Below, piece after piece: positions 48,733-57,476 of a DNA stretch of 64,000 bases (position 1 is its first letter; the number at the start of each line of letters is the position of its first letter). A program made the position numbers and the translations under genes. This DNA comes from RUG369 sp050949645. Lineage in GTDB: Bacteria; Planctomycetota; Planctomycetia; Pirellulales; Thermoguttaceae. The notes under the pieces were generated by a model. It made no database searches and was not told where the DNA came from. It saw only the letters and a list, made by a program, of their open reading frames with translations. The stretch spans positions 1-64,000 of the forward strand of contig JBMNGC010000001.1 of assembly GCA_050949645.1 (NCBI GenBank), written 5' to 3'.

Positions 48733-51700
48733 ATGATGAAGAAATCGACTTTGTTGTTTCTGCTGACGACGGCGATCGCGCTCGTTCCCGGACTCGCTAC
48801 GCACTCGCTCGCGCAGTTCCCGGAATGGTCCTTCGATTCCGACGCGTTTGAACAACGTCTGCAAGACGACTGGCTCACGACTGACGCCGCCCATGTTGAA
48901 TCGAACGGTCCTCTCTTCGAAGCTCGCGACGATACGGCGCCCGAACGAGACCTCGTGAATCTTGTTCTCGACGCAGTTCGCGAATATGACCCTGAGCCCG
49001 CAGAACCGCTTGCCGCTCGGCTTGACGCGCTCATCGTCGCTAAAACGCGCGCCGACGACCCTCAATGGCAGACCCTTTATTACGACGCGTGCAGGGTTCG
49101 TCGCGAGCTGAGACTCTCCGAAACGCTCGAACTTGCGCCCCAATTTATCTATACGAAGCATTACGTCTTCGGCGCCTCGCATTACGCCTATACGGAAGAC
49201 GTCTCTGACGAAGCTTATAAGGATACCAGCGTCAATCGTCAGCCAGGCGGACAGCTGATCCGCGCGACATTCGAAGACGACGGCGCTATTAGCAACGAAG
49301 TCCTCGTCGAGGTTCCCGACGGCACGATTCGCGACCCCGAGGTCTCATGGGACGGCAAAGAGATCGTCTTCTCCATGCGCAAGAGCTTTACTGAGGATGA
49401 TTTTCACCTCTACGTCTACAATATCGATACTCGCGAGACGCGACAGGTGACCTTCGGAGTTGGCGTCGCCGATATTGAGCCCGCCTGGCTACCCAATGGC
49501 GACGTGATTTTTATCTCGACGCGTTGCGGACAGAATATCGATTGCTGGTGGACCGAGGTCTCCAACCTTTATACGTGCGATTCGCAAGGTCGCTATCTGC
49601 GTCGACTGGGAATGGATCAGGTGACCGTCAACTATCCCAAGGTTCTCGACGACGGACGCGTGGTCTATACGCGTTGGGAATACAACGATCGTGGGCACAT
49701 TTACGTGCAACCGTTATTCCAGATGAATAGCGATGGAACGGGACAGACTGAATATTACGGCAACAACTCAATTTTTCCGACGTCGCTGCTGCACACGCGG
49801 GGCATTCCCGGAACAGATCGCGCTATTTCGATTGCGTCGGGGCACCACACGTATCAACATGGTGAGCTTGTGGTTGTCGATCGGACGAAGGGGACGCAGC
49901 GCAACGAGGGGATAACCCTTGTCGCTCCGGGTCGTCCGCAACCGGCGGACGTCATGGTCGACCGCTACGGTCAGGACGGCGCGCTCTTTGCGCACCCGTA
50001 CGCGCTCGACGACGCCAATATCCTCGTTTCTTATCTTCCAGAAGGCTCGCAGGAGAGGAGCTACAAAATTCCCTTCGGCGTCTACTGGTTCAATTTCGAC
50101 GGCGACCATGAGCTTCTGGCGTACGATCCTCTCATCACGTGCGATCAGGCGGCGCCCCTCGTTGAGCGCGACGTACCCCTGACGCGACCGTCGCAGGTCG
50201 ACCTCTCGAAGCAAACCGGTCAATATTTCGTTCAGGACGTTTACGAAGGGCCCGGCCTTGAGGGAATTGAGCGCGGCGTTATCACGAAGGTGCGCGTCGT
50301 CGAGCTCCTCTATCGCCCCTTCAGCGTCGGTTGGAACTGGAACTTCGGCGAGGTCGGCGACTCTCTCGTCTCCGGACCTTGCGCTATCGGGAACGGCTCA
50401 TGGGACGCGAAGCGCGTTCTTGGCGAGGCGCCCGTCGAGGAGGACGGTTCCGCCTTCTTTGAGGTTCCAGCGATGACGCCCGTCTATTTCCAGCTCCTCG
50501 ACGCGAACGGCGACGTCGTTCAATCGATGCGCAGCTGGTCCACGCTCCAGCCGGGCGAAACCTTTGGATGCGTCGGATGCCACGAACCGAAAGGGGCTAT
50601 TATCGAGAACGTTGCGACGACGGGGCGCGCGACGTCGATCGCGCTGCGCAAGGGCGTCGCTACTCTTGAGCCTGTCCAGCGCCCAGCGCCCGGCGTTCAC
50701 CAGAACTCTGGTTTCGACTTCGTCCGCGACGTCCAGCCGATCCTTGATCATTATTGCGTCTCATGCCATACGGGTCGCGACGGCGACGCGTTCAGCCTCC
50801 TTGGCGACGAAGAAAAAGAGCCCGTCGAAGAGCGTAAGGAAATCTACGAGGTTGAAAAGAAACGCTTTAGCCAATCGTACCTTAACCTGACGCACAACGG
50901 TCGCAACGAAGGTCGCTGGGTCCGCTGGCTGGGCGTTCAGGACGCGCCCTATATGATCGAACCCTATCGTACCGGCGCCGCTAAGAGCCCGCTCATCGCG
51001 ATGTTTCGCGGTCCCGACGGTCGCGCCGCTGGCCAGGACGAATTTCACCGCGACGTGAAACTTGACGATCAATCGTTGCGAACTCTTGCGATGTGGATCG
51101 ATCTCCTCGTGCCCTACTGCGGAGATTATTACGAGCATAATCGCTGGACGAACGGCGAACGCGCCTATTATCGTTACTATAATAAACAGCGTGAACTCAA
51201 CGCCGATATCGTTCGTAAAAACGTGGCGATGAAGCTTGAAGCGGAGAAGAGCGGCGTTGATTTCCAGCTTGCAGATTTTCCCCAGCTTCGTTTCGGCGGT
51301 CGCGACGCGCGAAGAACCTACTGCGAAAAGCTCATCGATCTTCGGGCTCCGTCGCTTGCGTCGAAGTTTGGAGACGACAACGTTTACCGTAATCTTGCCG
51401 TCAATCCATACGATAAACAGACCGACCTGCTCGGCGTAACGCTCTATCCTCACGCCTCTTCCAACAGCGAATACGCGTTCGACGAGGCCTTTGCCGCCAA
51501 GAACGCGATCGACGGTAAAAAAGATAATAAGGGACATGGCGCGGAGTTTCCGTCGTGGGGACCGAATCTCCGAACAGACCTGTGGCTTAACGTTGATTTC
51601 GGGTGCGACGTCGTCGTCGATAAATGCGTGCTCTATCTGCGAGCCGATTTTCCACACGACGGCGCGTGGAAGAGCGCGACTCTTGAATTTTCCGACGGTT

Positions 51701-51870
51701 CGAGCGAAAGGATCCAGCTTAAGGAGACCGCCGAACCTCAAATCTTTACTTTTCCGGAACGCCGCGTCCACTGGATCAGGTTGACAGACCTTGAGGTCGA
51801 CTATCCCCTCAAATGGTGCGGCGTTACCGAGATCGAATATTGGGGCAGGACGGCTGTGGAACCACGCTGA
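48733..51870 (+). CDS. HzsA-related multidomain c-type cytochrome-like protein (first of tandem pair)
   Basis: 1045 residues. A signal peptide (about 1-28) precedes a helical N-region, then a beta-propeller and middle region resembling the hydrazine synthase alpha subunit: FIYTKHYVFGASHYAYTEDV, PEVSWDGKEIVFSMRK, WWTEVSNLYTCDSQGRYLRRL. Two haem c sites follow, CVGCH (about 613-617) and CVSCH (about 675-679). The C-terminal domain (about 890-1045) has an F5/8-type C pattern ending WCGVTEIEYWG, so a carbohydrate- or lipid-binding role is possible. Anammox HzsB/HzsC partners are absent, so it does not make hydrazine. Its neighbour 188 bases downstream is a close paralogue. Start ATG 48733 begins the signal peptide; an in-frame ATG at 48736 also fits. 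Confidence 0.85.
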   Translation: MMKKSTLLFLLTTAIALVPGLATHSLAQFPEWSFDSDAFEQRLQDDWLTTDAAHVESNGPLFEARDDTAPERDLVNLVLDAVREYDPEPAEPLAARLDALIVAKTRADDPQWQTLYYDACRVRRELRLSETLELAPQFIYTKHYVFGASHYAYTEDVSDEAYKDTSVNRQPGGQLIRATFEDDGAISNEVLVEVPDGTIRDPEVSWDGKEIVFSMRKSFTEDDFHLYVYNIDTRETRQVTFGVGVADIEPAWLPNGDVIFISTRCGQNIDCWWTEVSNLYTCDSQGRYLRRLGMDQVTVNYPKVLDDGRVVYTRWEYNDRGHIYVQPLFQMNSDGTGQTEYYGNNSIFPTSLLHTRGIPGTDRAISIASGHHTYQHGELVVVDRTKGTQRNEGITLVAPGRPQPADVMVDRYGQDGALFAHPYALDDANILVSYLPEGSQERSYKIPFGVYWFNFDGDHELLAYDPLITCDQAAPLVERDVPLTRPSQVDLSKQTGQYFVQDVYEGPGLEGIERGVITKVRVVELLYRPFSVGWNWNFGEVGDSLVSGPCAIGNGSWDAKRVLGEAPVEEDGSAFFEVPAMTPVYFQLLDANGDVVQSMRSWSTLQPGETFGCVGCHEPKGAIIENVATTGRATSIALRKGVATLEPVQRPAPGVHQNSGFDFVRDVQPILDHYCVSCHTGRDGDAFSLLGDEEKEPVEERKEIYEVEKKRFSQSYLNLTHNGRNEGRWVRWLGVQDAPYMIEPYRTGAAKSPLIAMFRGPDGRAAGQDEFHRDVKLDDQSLRTLAMWIDLLVPYCGDYYEHNRWTNGERAYYRYYNKQRELNADIVRKNVAMKLEAEKSGVDFQLADFPQLRFGGRDARRTYCEKLIDLRAPSLASKFGDDNVYRNLAVNPYDKQTDLLGVTLYPHASSNSEYAFDEAFAAKNAIDGKKDNKGHGAEFPSWGPNLRTDLWLNVDFGCDVVVDKCVLYLRADFPHDGAWKSATLEFSDGSSERIQLKETAEPQIFTFPERRVHWIRLTDLEVDYPLKWCGVTEIEYWGRTAVEPR

Positions 51871-52058
51871 CAACGGCAGATTTTAACCGACTCGCGCGGT
51901 CCGAGCATAACGCTCCAGTTTTACCATACGCCATGACGCGCTGAGCGTCGTTGACCATGATTCGCCAAGCTTTCGACTCGCGGAAGCTTAGCGAATCGAC
52001 TCCTGGCGTCTGACTTTGCTCGTCGGCGCGCCTTTTTAATCGATAATCAGGACGTAAT

Positions 52059-55000
52059 ATGAAACGCTCGATTTCCTCCGTATTTTTTGCGCTGGCTTTG
52101 ATCGTTCCTTTTTTGTTCTCTACGACGGGCGCTCGCGCCGCGTACAAGGATTGGAGCTTTGATCCCGGCGCGTTTGAATCGCGACTCCTCCAAGATTACT
52201 TCATGCAGGACGGAATCGATTCGAACTTCTTTTTAAATGAAGATCCGGGTCCGGTCAAAGGACTTCTCGATCGCATGATTACAAGGCTCGAAGAGGACGA
52301 CGAGGACTATCCCGAGGACGCGCCCGTCTACGACCGCGTCGCGACCGGAACCGAGCCTTGCGAGGGACGCCGTATCGACGCGTCCGCTCAAGGGGTCGCG
52401 TCGCTCCGCGATCGCCTCGACACGCTCGCTCGTGAGAATGCGACGGGCTCCGACGAACGTTTTCTGGCGCTTTATCGAGACGTCTGCCGCGTTCGACGCG
52501 CCAGGCGCCTCGTCGACGTCGCCGAACTTATACCGGAGTTCCTCTATACGAAGCATTACGTGATCGGCGGGAGTCACTATGCCTACACGGAAGACGTCAC
52601 CGACGAATGGTTCAATGATTACAGCGTCAATCGCCAGTATGGAGGTCAGCTGATCCGCGCGACGTTCGATCCGGACGGCGTCATCCGCAATGAAGTCCTT
52701 GTCGGGACCGCCGAAGGAACTTTGCGCGACCCCGACGTTTCCTGGGACGGCCAGCGCGTCCTGTTTTCGATGCGTAAGCACTTGGAGACGGACGATTTCC
52801 ATATTTATGAATACGACACGGAAACGAAAGAACTCCGCCAGATAACCTCAGGGCCCGGCGTCGCCGATATCGAGCCGATCTATCTTCCGAACGACGATAT
52901 TCTCTTCGGATCAACGCGCTGCATGCAAATCACCGACTGCTGGTGGACCGAGGTCTCGAACTTTTACACGTGCGACCTTGCCGGACATTTTCTCCGCAGA
53001 GTCTCTGTCGATCAGGTGACCGTCAACTATCCGAAAACGCTTCCTGACGGCCGCGTCATCTATACTCGATGGGATTACAACGACCGCGGTCAAATCTTTC
53101 CCCAAGGTCTCTTTCAGATGAATTACGACGGGACCGCGCAGACGGAATTCTACGGGAACAACTCTTTTTTCCCGACCACGATCATGCACGCGCGCGGAAT
53201 TCCAGGTTCCGATCGTGTGATCGCCGTCGCTTCAGGGCATCATAGCTATCAGCACGGCAAGCTCATACTTCTCGATCGCTCCAAGGGGACGCAGGAGAAC
53301 GAGGGATGCACTCTCGTTGCGCCGATTCGCGAGACGCCCGCCGATAGGATCGACGCGTACGGTCAGGAGGGCGAGCTCTTCCAATATCCGTATCCTCTCA
53401 ATGAAACGACCCTCTTGTGCGCCTATCTTCCCGAGGGCGGCGCTTGGTCCTATGAAACGCCATTTGGACTCTATTGGTTCGATCTCGACGGAGAGCGCGA
53501 GCTGCTCGCGTTTGACCCTTCGATCAGCTGCGGTCAACCGATCGCGCTGCAGGAACGCGAGACGCCGACGACTCGACCGTCCCAGGTCGACCTCAATCAG
53601 ACCACTGGAAGATTCTATGTTCAAGACGTTTACGAAGGGCCTGGACTTCAGGGGATCGAGCGCGGGGTCGTCAAAGCGTTGCGCGTCGTCGCTCTTGAAT
53701 TCCGCGCCGCCGGAATTGGACAGACCGCTAATGGGGGCGCCGCGGGCGGCGCGCTCGTTTGCACGCCTCCCTCTTACAACAACGCGACGTGGGACGTCAA
53801 ACACGTTCTCGGAGAAGTTCCCATTGAAGAGGACGGCTCCGCATATTTCGAGGTCCCAGCGATGACGCCCGTCTATTTCCAGCTCCTCGACGGCAACGGG
53901 GACGTCGTTCAAACGATGCGCAGCTGGTCGACGCTCCAGCGCGGCGAGACCTTCGCTTGCGTTGGATGCCATGAGCCCAAGAACACGACTCTAGGGAATA
54001 CCGCCGTCAAGGAAGGGACGACGACGATCGCGTTGCGCAAGGGCGTTTCGCAACTCAATCCGGTCGTTTTCCCGAGTAAGGGCGCATACGAAAAGGCGGG
54101 CTTTAGCTTCCCACGCGATATCCAGCCCATTTTCGATCATCATTGCGTTTCATGCCATACGGGTCGCGACGGCGCTCCTTTCAGCCTTTTGGGCGACGAG
54201 CATCCCGTCCCGAAAGAAATTGAGCATTCCGAACTTGTCAAGCGACTCTACAGCGAGTCGTATATGAATCTCACGAACTATGGCGTCCGCGAGGGCAGCA
54301 AGTATATCAATTGGCTCGATATTCAAGCGGGCCCCCCGATGCTCAAGCCGTATACGGCGGGAGCTTTTAAGAGTAAGCTCATTACGATGTTCCGAAGTCC
54401 TGACGGCCAATATGGCGGTCAGGACGAGGACCATAAGGACGTTCACATTGACGAAGCGTCGGTCAAGCTTATGGCGATGTGGATCGATCTGCTACTGCCT
54501 TACTGCGGCGACTACGTCGAATCGAACGACTGGACGCCAGAGGAGCGCGCGCAGTATGAGTATTACTGGACCAAGCGCAAGATAGAGGATGGGATCAACG
54601 AGTTTAATACGGAGCTTAAGCGTATTGCTATCAACAAGAACGATCCGTCTCTCGGAAAATACACCGCCAATATCGATTTTGGCGGCCTCGAAACACGTCA
54701 AGCCTTTATCTCAGGGTATCTCGCGCGGCGACTGCCCTCGATCGCCAGGAGAGAAGGGAAGTTGAATACCTACCGTAACCTTGCGCTCAACCCGAACGAC
54801 GTACAGGGGGATTCGATGCAAGTCGCCATGTATCCTCACGCTTCGTCGAATAGCGAATACGGTTACGCAGACGAATTTGCCGCTAAGAATGCGATCGACG
54901 GCAAGAAAGATAATAAGGGTCACGGTCCGGACTTCCCGTCGTGGGGACCGAATCTGCGGACCGATCTGTGGCTCAACGTCGACTTCGGGTGCGAGGTTGA

Positions 55001-55247
55001 CATAGACAAGTGCGTTATTTACGCGCGCGCTGATTTCCCGCACGACGACGTCTGGCAGAGCGGAACCTTGGAGTTCTCCGACGGTTCGACCGTTGATATC
55101 GAGTTGCGTCCAACAGCCGAGCCGCAGGAATTCAAGTTTGATAAGCGTCGCGTGACGAGCGTCCGCCTTACCAATCTTAAACCGAACTTTCCGCTGAAAT
55201 GGTGCGGAATTACTGAGATCGAATATTGGGGCGTCACGGCGCCGTGA
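52059..55247 (+). CDS. HzsA-related multidomain c-type cytochrome-like protein (second of tandem pair)
   Basis: 1062 residues with the same layout as the preceding gene: signal peptide (about 1-27), propeller (LYTKHYVIGGSHYAYTEDV, PDVSWDGQRVLFSMRK, WWTEVSNFYTC), two CVGCH/CVSCH haem sites (about 634-638 and 696-700), and a C-terminal F5/8-type domain ending WCGITEIEYWG. Long stretches are identical in type, so the pair arose by duplication; the most different parts are the N-terminal 120 residues and the segment before the first haem site. Start ATG 52059 follows AGGA. Function is unknown; extracytoplasmic electron transfer linked to glycan binding is an inference. Confidence 0.85.
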   Translation: MKRSISSVFFALALIVPFLFSTTGARAAYKDWSFDPGAFESRLLQDYFMQDGIDSNFFLNEDPGPVKGLLDRMITRLEEDDEDYPEDAPVYDRVATGTEPCEGRRIDASAQGVASLRDRLDTLARENATGSDERFLALYRDVCRVRRARRLVDVAELIPEFLYTKHYVIGGSHYAYTEDVTDEWFNDYSVNRQYGGQLIRATFDPDGVIRNEVLVGTAEGTLRDPDVSWDGQRVLFSMRKHLETDDFHIYEYDTETKELRQITSGPGVADIEPIYLPNDDILFGSTRCMQITDCWWTEVSNFYTCDLAGHFLRRVSVDQVTVNYPKTLPDGRVIYTRWDYNDRGQIFPQGLFQMNYDGTAQTEFYGNNSFFPTTIMHARGIPGSDRVIAVASGHHSYQHGKLILLDRSKGTQENEGCTLVAPIRETPADRIDAYGQEGELFQYPYPLNETTLLCAYLPEGGAWSYETPFGLYWFDLDGERELLAFDPSISCGQPIALQERETPTTRPSQVDLNQTTGRFYVQDVYEGPGLQGIERGVVKALRVVALEFRAAGIGQTANGGAAGGALVCTPPSYNNATWDVKHVLGEVPIEEDGSAYFEVPAMTPVYFQLLDGNGDVVQTMRSWSTLQRGETFACVGCHEPKNTTLGNTAVKEGTTTIALRKGVSQLNPVVFPSKGAYEKAGFSFPRDIQPIFDHHCVSCHTGRDGAPFSLLGDEHPVPKEIEHSELVKRLYSESYMNLTNYGVREGSKYINWLDIQAGPPMLKPYTAGAFKSKLITMFRSPDGQYGGQDEDHKDVHIDEASVKLMAMWIDLLLPYCGDYVESNDWTPEERAQYEYYWTKRKIEDGINEFNTELKRIAINKNDPSLGKYTANIDFGGLETRQAFISGYLARRLPSIARREGKLNTYRNLALNPNDVQGDSMQVAMYPHASSNSEYGYADEFAAKNAIDGKKDNKGHGPDFPSWGPNLRTDLWLNVDFGCEVDIDKCVIYARADFPHDDVWQSGTLEFSDGSTVDIELRPTAEPQEFKFDKRRVTSVRLTNLKPNFPLKWCGITEIEYWGVTAP

Positions 55248-55313
55248 CCTTGACGTCGTAAGTTCCGCGGTCGGCTCCAACCGCGCCGCGTTGTAAGAAT
55301 TCGATCGAATAAA

Positions 55314-55345
55314 AGAGGGCGCTCTCTTGCGAGAGAGCGCCCTCT
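55314..55345. terminator. Bidirectional terminator between convergent genes
   Basis: AGAGGGCGCTCTC (55314-55326) pairs with GAGAGCGCCCTCT (55333-55345), a perfect 13-bp stem with a 6-base loop. TTTACA follows on the plus strand and TTTTATT on the minus strand, so it can end both the HzsA-related gene and the GH16-cmk transcript. Confidence 0.9.
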
Positions 55346-55398
55346 TTACATGCAATTCGCGTTATCCGCAGCATATGATTGAGCGTTGAACCTCAGAA

Positions 55399-56274
55399 TC
55401 ACTGGTAGACGCGGACATAGTCAATCAGGTATTCGGCCGGACAGACCCCGTCGGCGATTTCGCCGCCCCAGGCGCCGCCGATCGCCGTATTGAGGATGAT
55501 GTAGCATGGCTGATCGAAGGGCCAGCTTTCTGTTTTCGGTTCCTCTTCCTCGCGGTTAAACTCTAGAACAAGATCGTCGTCGACGAAGATCAGGAGTTTA
55601 TCTTTGGTCCATTCCAACGCGTAGACGCAGAAGCGTTCCTCCGGCGCTTGGCCGGGCTCGTCGTAGCGAATCTTGTCGCCTTTGCTGACGGTTCCTCTGC
55701 CCTCTTTGCGCTGCATATGAATATTTGCATGCGAGGTTCTCGGCGTATGACCGACGTATTCCATAATGTCGATCTCTCCGCAACGCGGCCAGCCTTTCTC
55801 AACGATATTGTCGCCCATCATCCAGATGGCGGGCCAAATTCCCTTGCCCTTCGGGAGCTTGGCGCGGACTTCGACTCGACCATACTGCCAGGACGCTTTG
55901 CCAAGCGTTTCAATTGCCGCGGAGGTGTATTCCGCTTTTTGGCGACCGTGGTTGTTCGGCTTGTCCGCGATATCGTAATCCTCTTTGAGCGTCCTGATCG
56001 TCAGGAGCCCGTCCTTCTGGAAGATATTCTCCAGTCGACCGTCAGTATAATACTGCGCTTCGTTATTGCGGATGTACCCGACTTCATAGCTCCACTTCGA
56101 CTCGTCGGGGAGCCCCTCGCCATTGAATTCGTCGTTCCATACGAGCGTGAGCTCGCGTCCGTCCGACGTTTTGACTTTTTCCGGCGCCGGCGCCTTAAAA
56201 TCCTCAGCGAGAACGTTTGAGGACGCCGCAATGACGAAGGATAGCGCGGCGCATAAAATCAAGCTTTTCTTCAT
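55399..56274 (-). CDS. GH16 family glycoside hydrolase (beta-glucanase/laminarinase-like)
   Basis: 291 residues. A signal peptide (about 1-23) exports it. The jelly-roll catalytic site is CGEIDIMEYVG, with the ExDxxE triad E167, D169, E172. Upstream segments WNDEFNG and SYEVGYIRNNEAQYYT, and IWPAIWMM before the site, match laminarinase-type GH16 enzymes that cut beta-1,3- or mixed-linked glucans. No carbohydrate-binding module is fused. Its start overlaps the cmk stop by 4 bases, an unusual pairing of a secreted hydrolase with a nucleotide kinase. Confidence 0.93.
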   Translation of the reverse strand: MKKSLILCAALSFVIAASSNVLAEDFKAPAPEKVKTSDGRELTLVWNDEFNGEGLPDESKWSYEVGYIRNNEAQYYTDGRLENIFQKDGLLTIRTLKEDYDIADKPNNHGRQKAEYTSAAIETLGKASWQYGRVEVRAKLPKGKGIWPAIWMMGDNIVEKGWPRCGEIDIMEYVGHTPRTSHANIHMQRKEGRGTVSKGDKIRYDEPGQAPEERFCVYALEWTKDKLLIFVDDDLVLEFNREEEEPKTESWPFDQPCYIILNTAIGGAWGGEIADGVCPAEYLIDYVRVYQ

Positions 56275-56948
56275 TTCTGCACTCCATAAATTGACTTAAA
56301 TTTTTCGCGAACGGTTTTCTCCATCAGATCGACGACCTGTTCGATCGTCAGTCCGTCGGAAATGATCCGCACCGCGTCGTCCGGTTCACGCAACGGTCCG
56401 ACCTTGCGTTCGCTGTCGCTGCGGTCGCGGTCGAGAATCTGGTTCAATATTGCGTCGAAATTAGCGGTCTCCCCGCGCGCTGAGAGTTCCCCGAGCCGAC
56501 GCCTTGTTCGTTCTTCAGGGGTGGCCGTGAGATAGAACTTGCACCGTGCGTCCGGGAAGACGGCCGTACCTTGGTCGCGCCCCTCGGTGACGATCGGACG
56601 ACTCGTTCCAATACGTCGCTGGAGCTTTACGATGATCTCGCGGACCGCCGGCGCGTTCGCCGGGTAACGCACATTTTGCGAGGTCTCGTTCGAGCGAACG
56701 GCGTCGGAAACGTCCTCTCCGTCCATATAGGTTCGCCCTTCAATCGACTCAAGTTCCGTTTGACGCGTCAGCTCAGCTAAAGCTTCCTCATCGCGCAAAT
56801 CAACGCCGAGACGCATCGCTTTAAGCGCAATGGCGCGGTACATTGCTCCCGTATTGAGATATTCCAGCCCGACCCGCGCCGCAAGAGCTTGCGCGCAAAC
56901 GCTCTTGCCAGCTCCAGCAGGTCCGTCTATCGTTACGACGTTAATCAT
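56271..56948 (-). CDS. cmk: Cytidylate kinase
   Basis: A 225-residue CMP/dCMP kinase. P-loop IDGPAGAGKS (residues 7-16), then the LNTGAMYRAIA segment, VTEGRDQGTAVFPDA, and the lid RDRSDSERKVGPL; all are typical. It is needed for pyrimidine nucleotide recycling. Length is usual for the bacterial enzyme. It is the first gene of a two-gene unit and overlaps the GH16 gene by ATGA; often cmk lies beside rpsA or aroA instead. Confidence 0.95.
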   Translation of the reverse strand: MINVVTIDGPAGAGKSVCAQALAARVGLEYLNTGAMYRAIALKAMRLGVDLRDEEALAELTRQTELESIEGRTYMDGEDVSDAVRSNETSQNVRYPANAPAVREIIVKLQRRIGTSRPIVTEGRDQGTAVFPDARCKFYLTATPEERTRRRLGELSARGETANFDAILNQILDRDRSDSERKVGPLREPDDAVRIISDGLTIEQVVDLMEKTVREKFKSIYGVQK

Positions 56949-57476
56949 CTTCCACTCCAGCTCTTCCAGAAAAGCATGCGGCGTAAATACCGCCCCAGCC
57001 CTGCATTGTACCGGAACAGCTACGTAGAATCTATACCCTCTTTTTTCTTCCTTCGGAATAACATGTTGATGAGAATATGGGTTGTAATGATTATGTTTGC
57101 TGAGAGCGTTAAATAATCTCTAGAATTAGCCAAAGAATGATCAATTAGAATTGATAAGATAGATAAAAAGGGTAATATGAATAAAAGTTTGTTTCAATGT
57201 TAGTGAGAAGCGTTGTGGGTGGGCGCGCTTGCACGCATAAATAGAAAAGTTGGTTGTTCGTTGTATGTTAGAAAAATGAGTTGTGGCGAATAAACGCAAT
57301 GAGCCGGACGAATTTTTCTTTTGTCTTGAGTTAGACGCAATTTAAGCGTTGACAGAATAATTTGTCCTGCCGATAAGCAGGAAAGCGGACGTTGATGCGA
57401 CGGTTTAGCATACAAACCGCGGAACAATGTCCAACATTTGTCATAAGACATAGATCAGAAAGGGGAGACGCTTTAT
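56949..57476. other. AT-rich intergenic region before the sigma factor
   Basis: About 530 bases between divergent cmk and sigma-factor genes, clearly AT-rich from 57030 to 57320. TTGACA at 57350 has no good -10 partner. Two small hairpins, CCTGC/GCAGG near 57366 and CGGTTT/AAACCG near 57400, lie in the likely sigma-factor leader. AAAGGGGAG just before 57477 is its ribosome site. No gene or RNA is recognised. Confidence 0.45.

Noticed and set aside
48733..55247. Anammox hydrazine synthase
   Set aside because: Only HzsA-like sequence is seen, without HzsB, HzsC or other anammox genes, and with an extra F5/8-type domain, so hydrazine synthesis is not supported.
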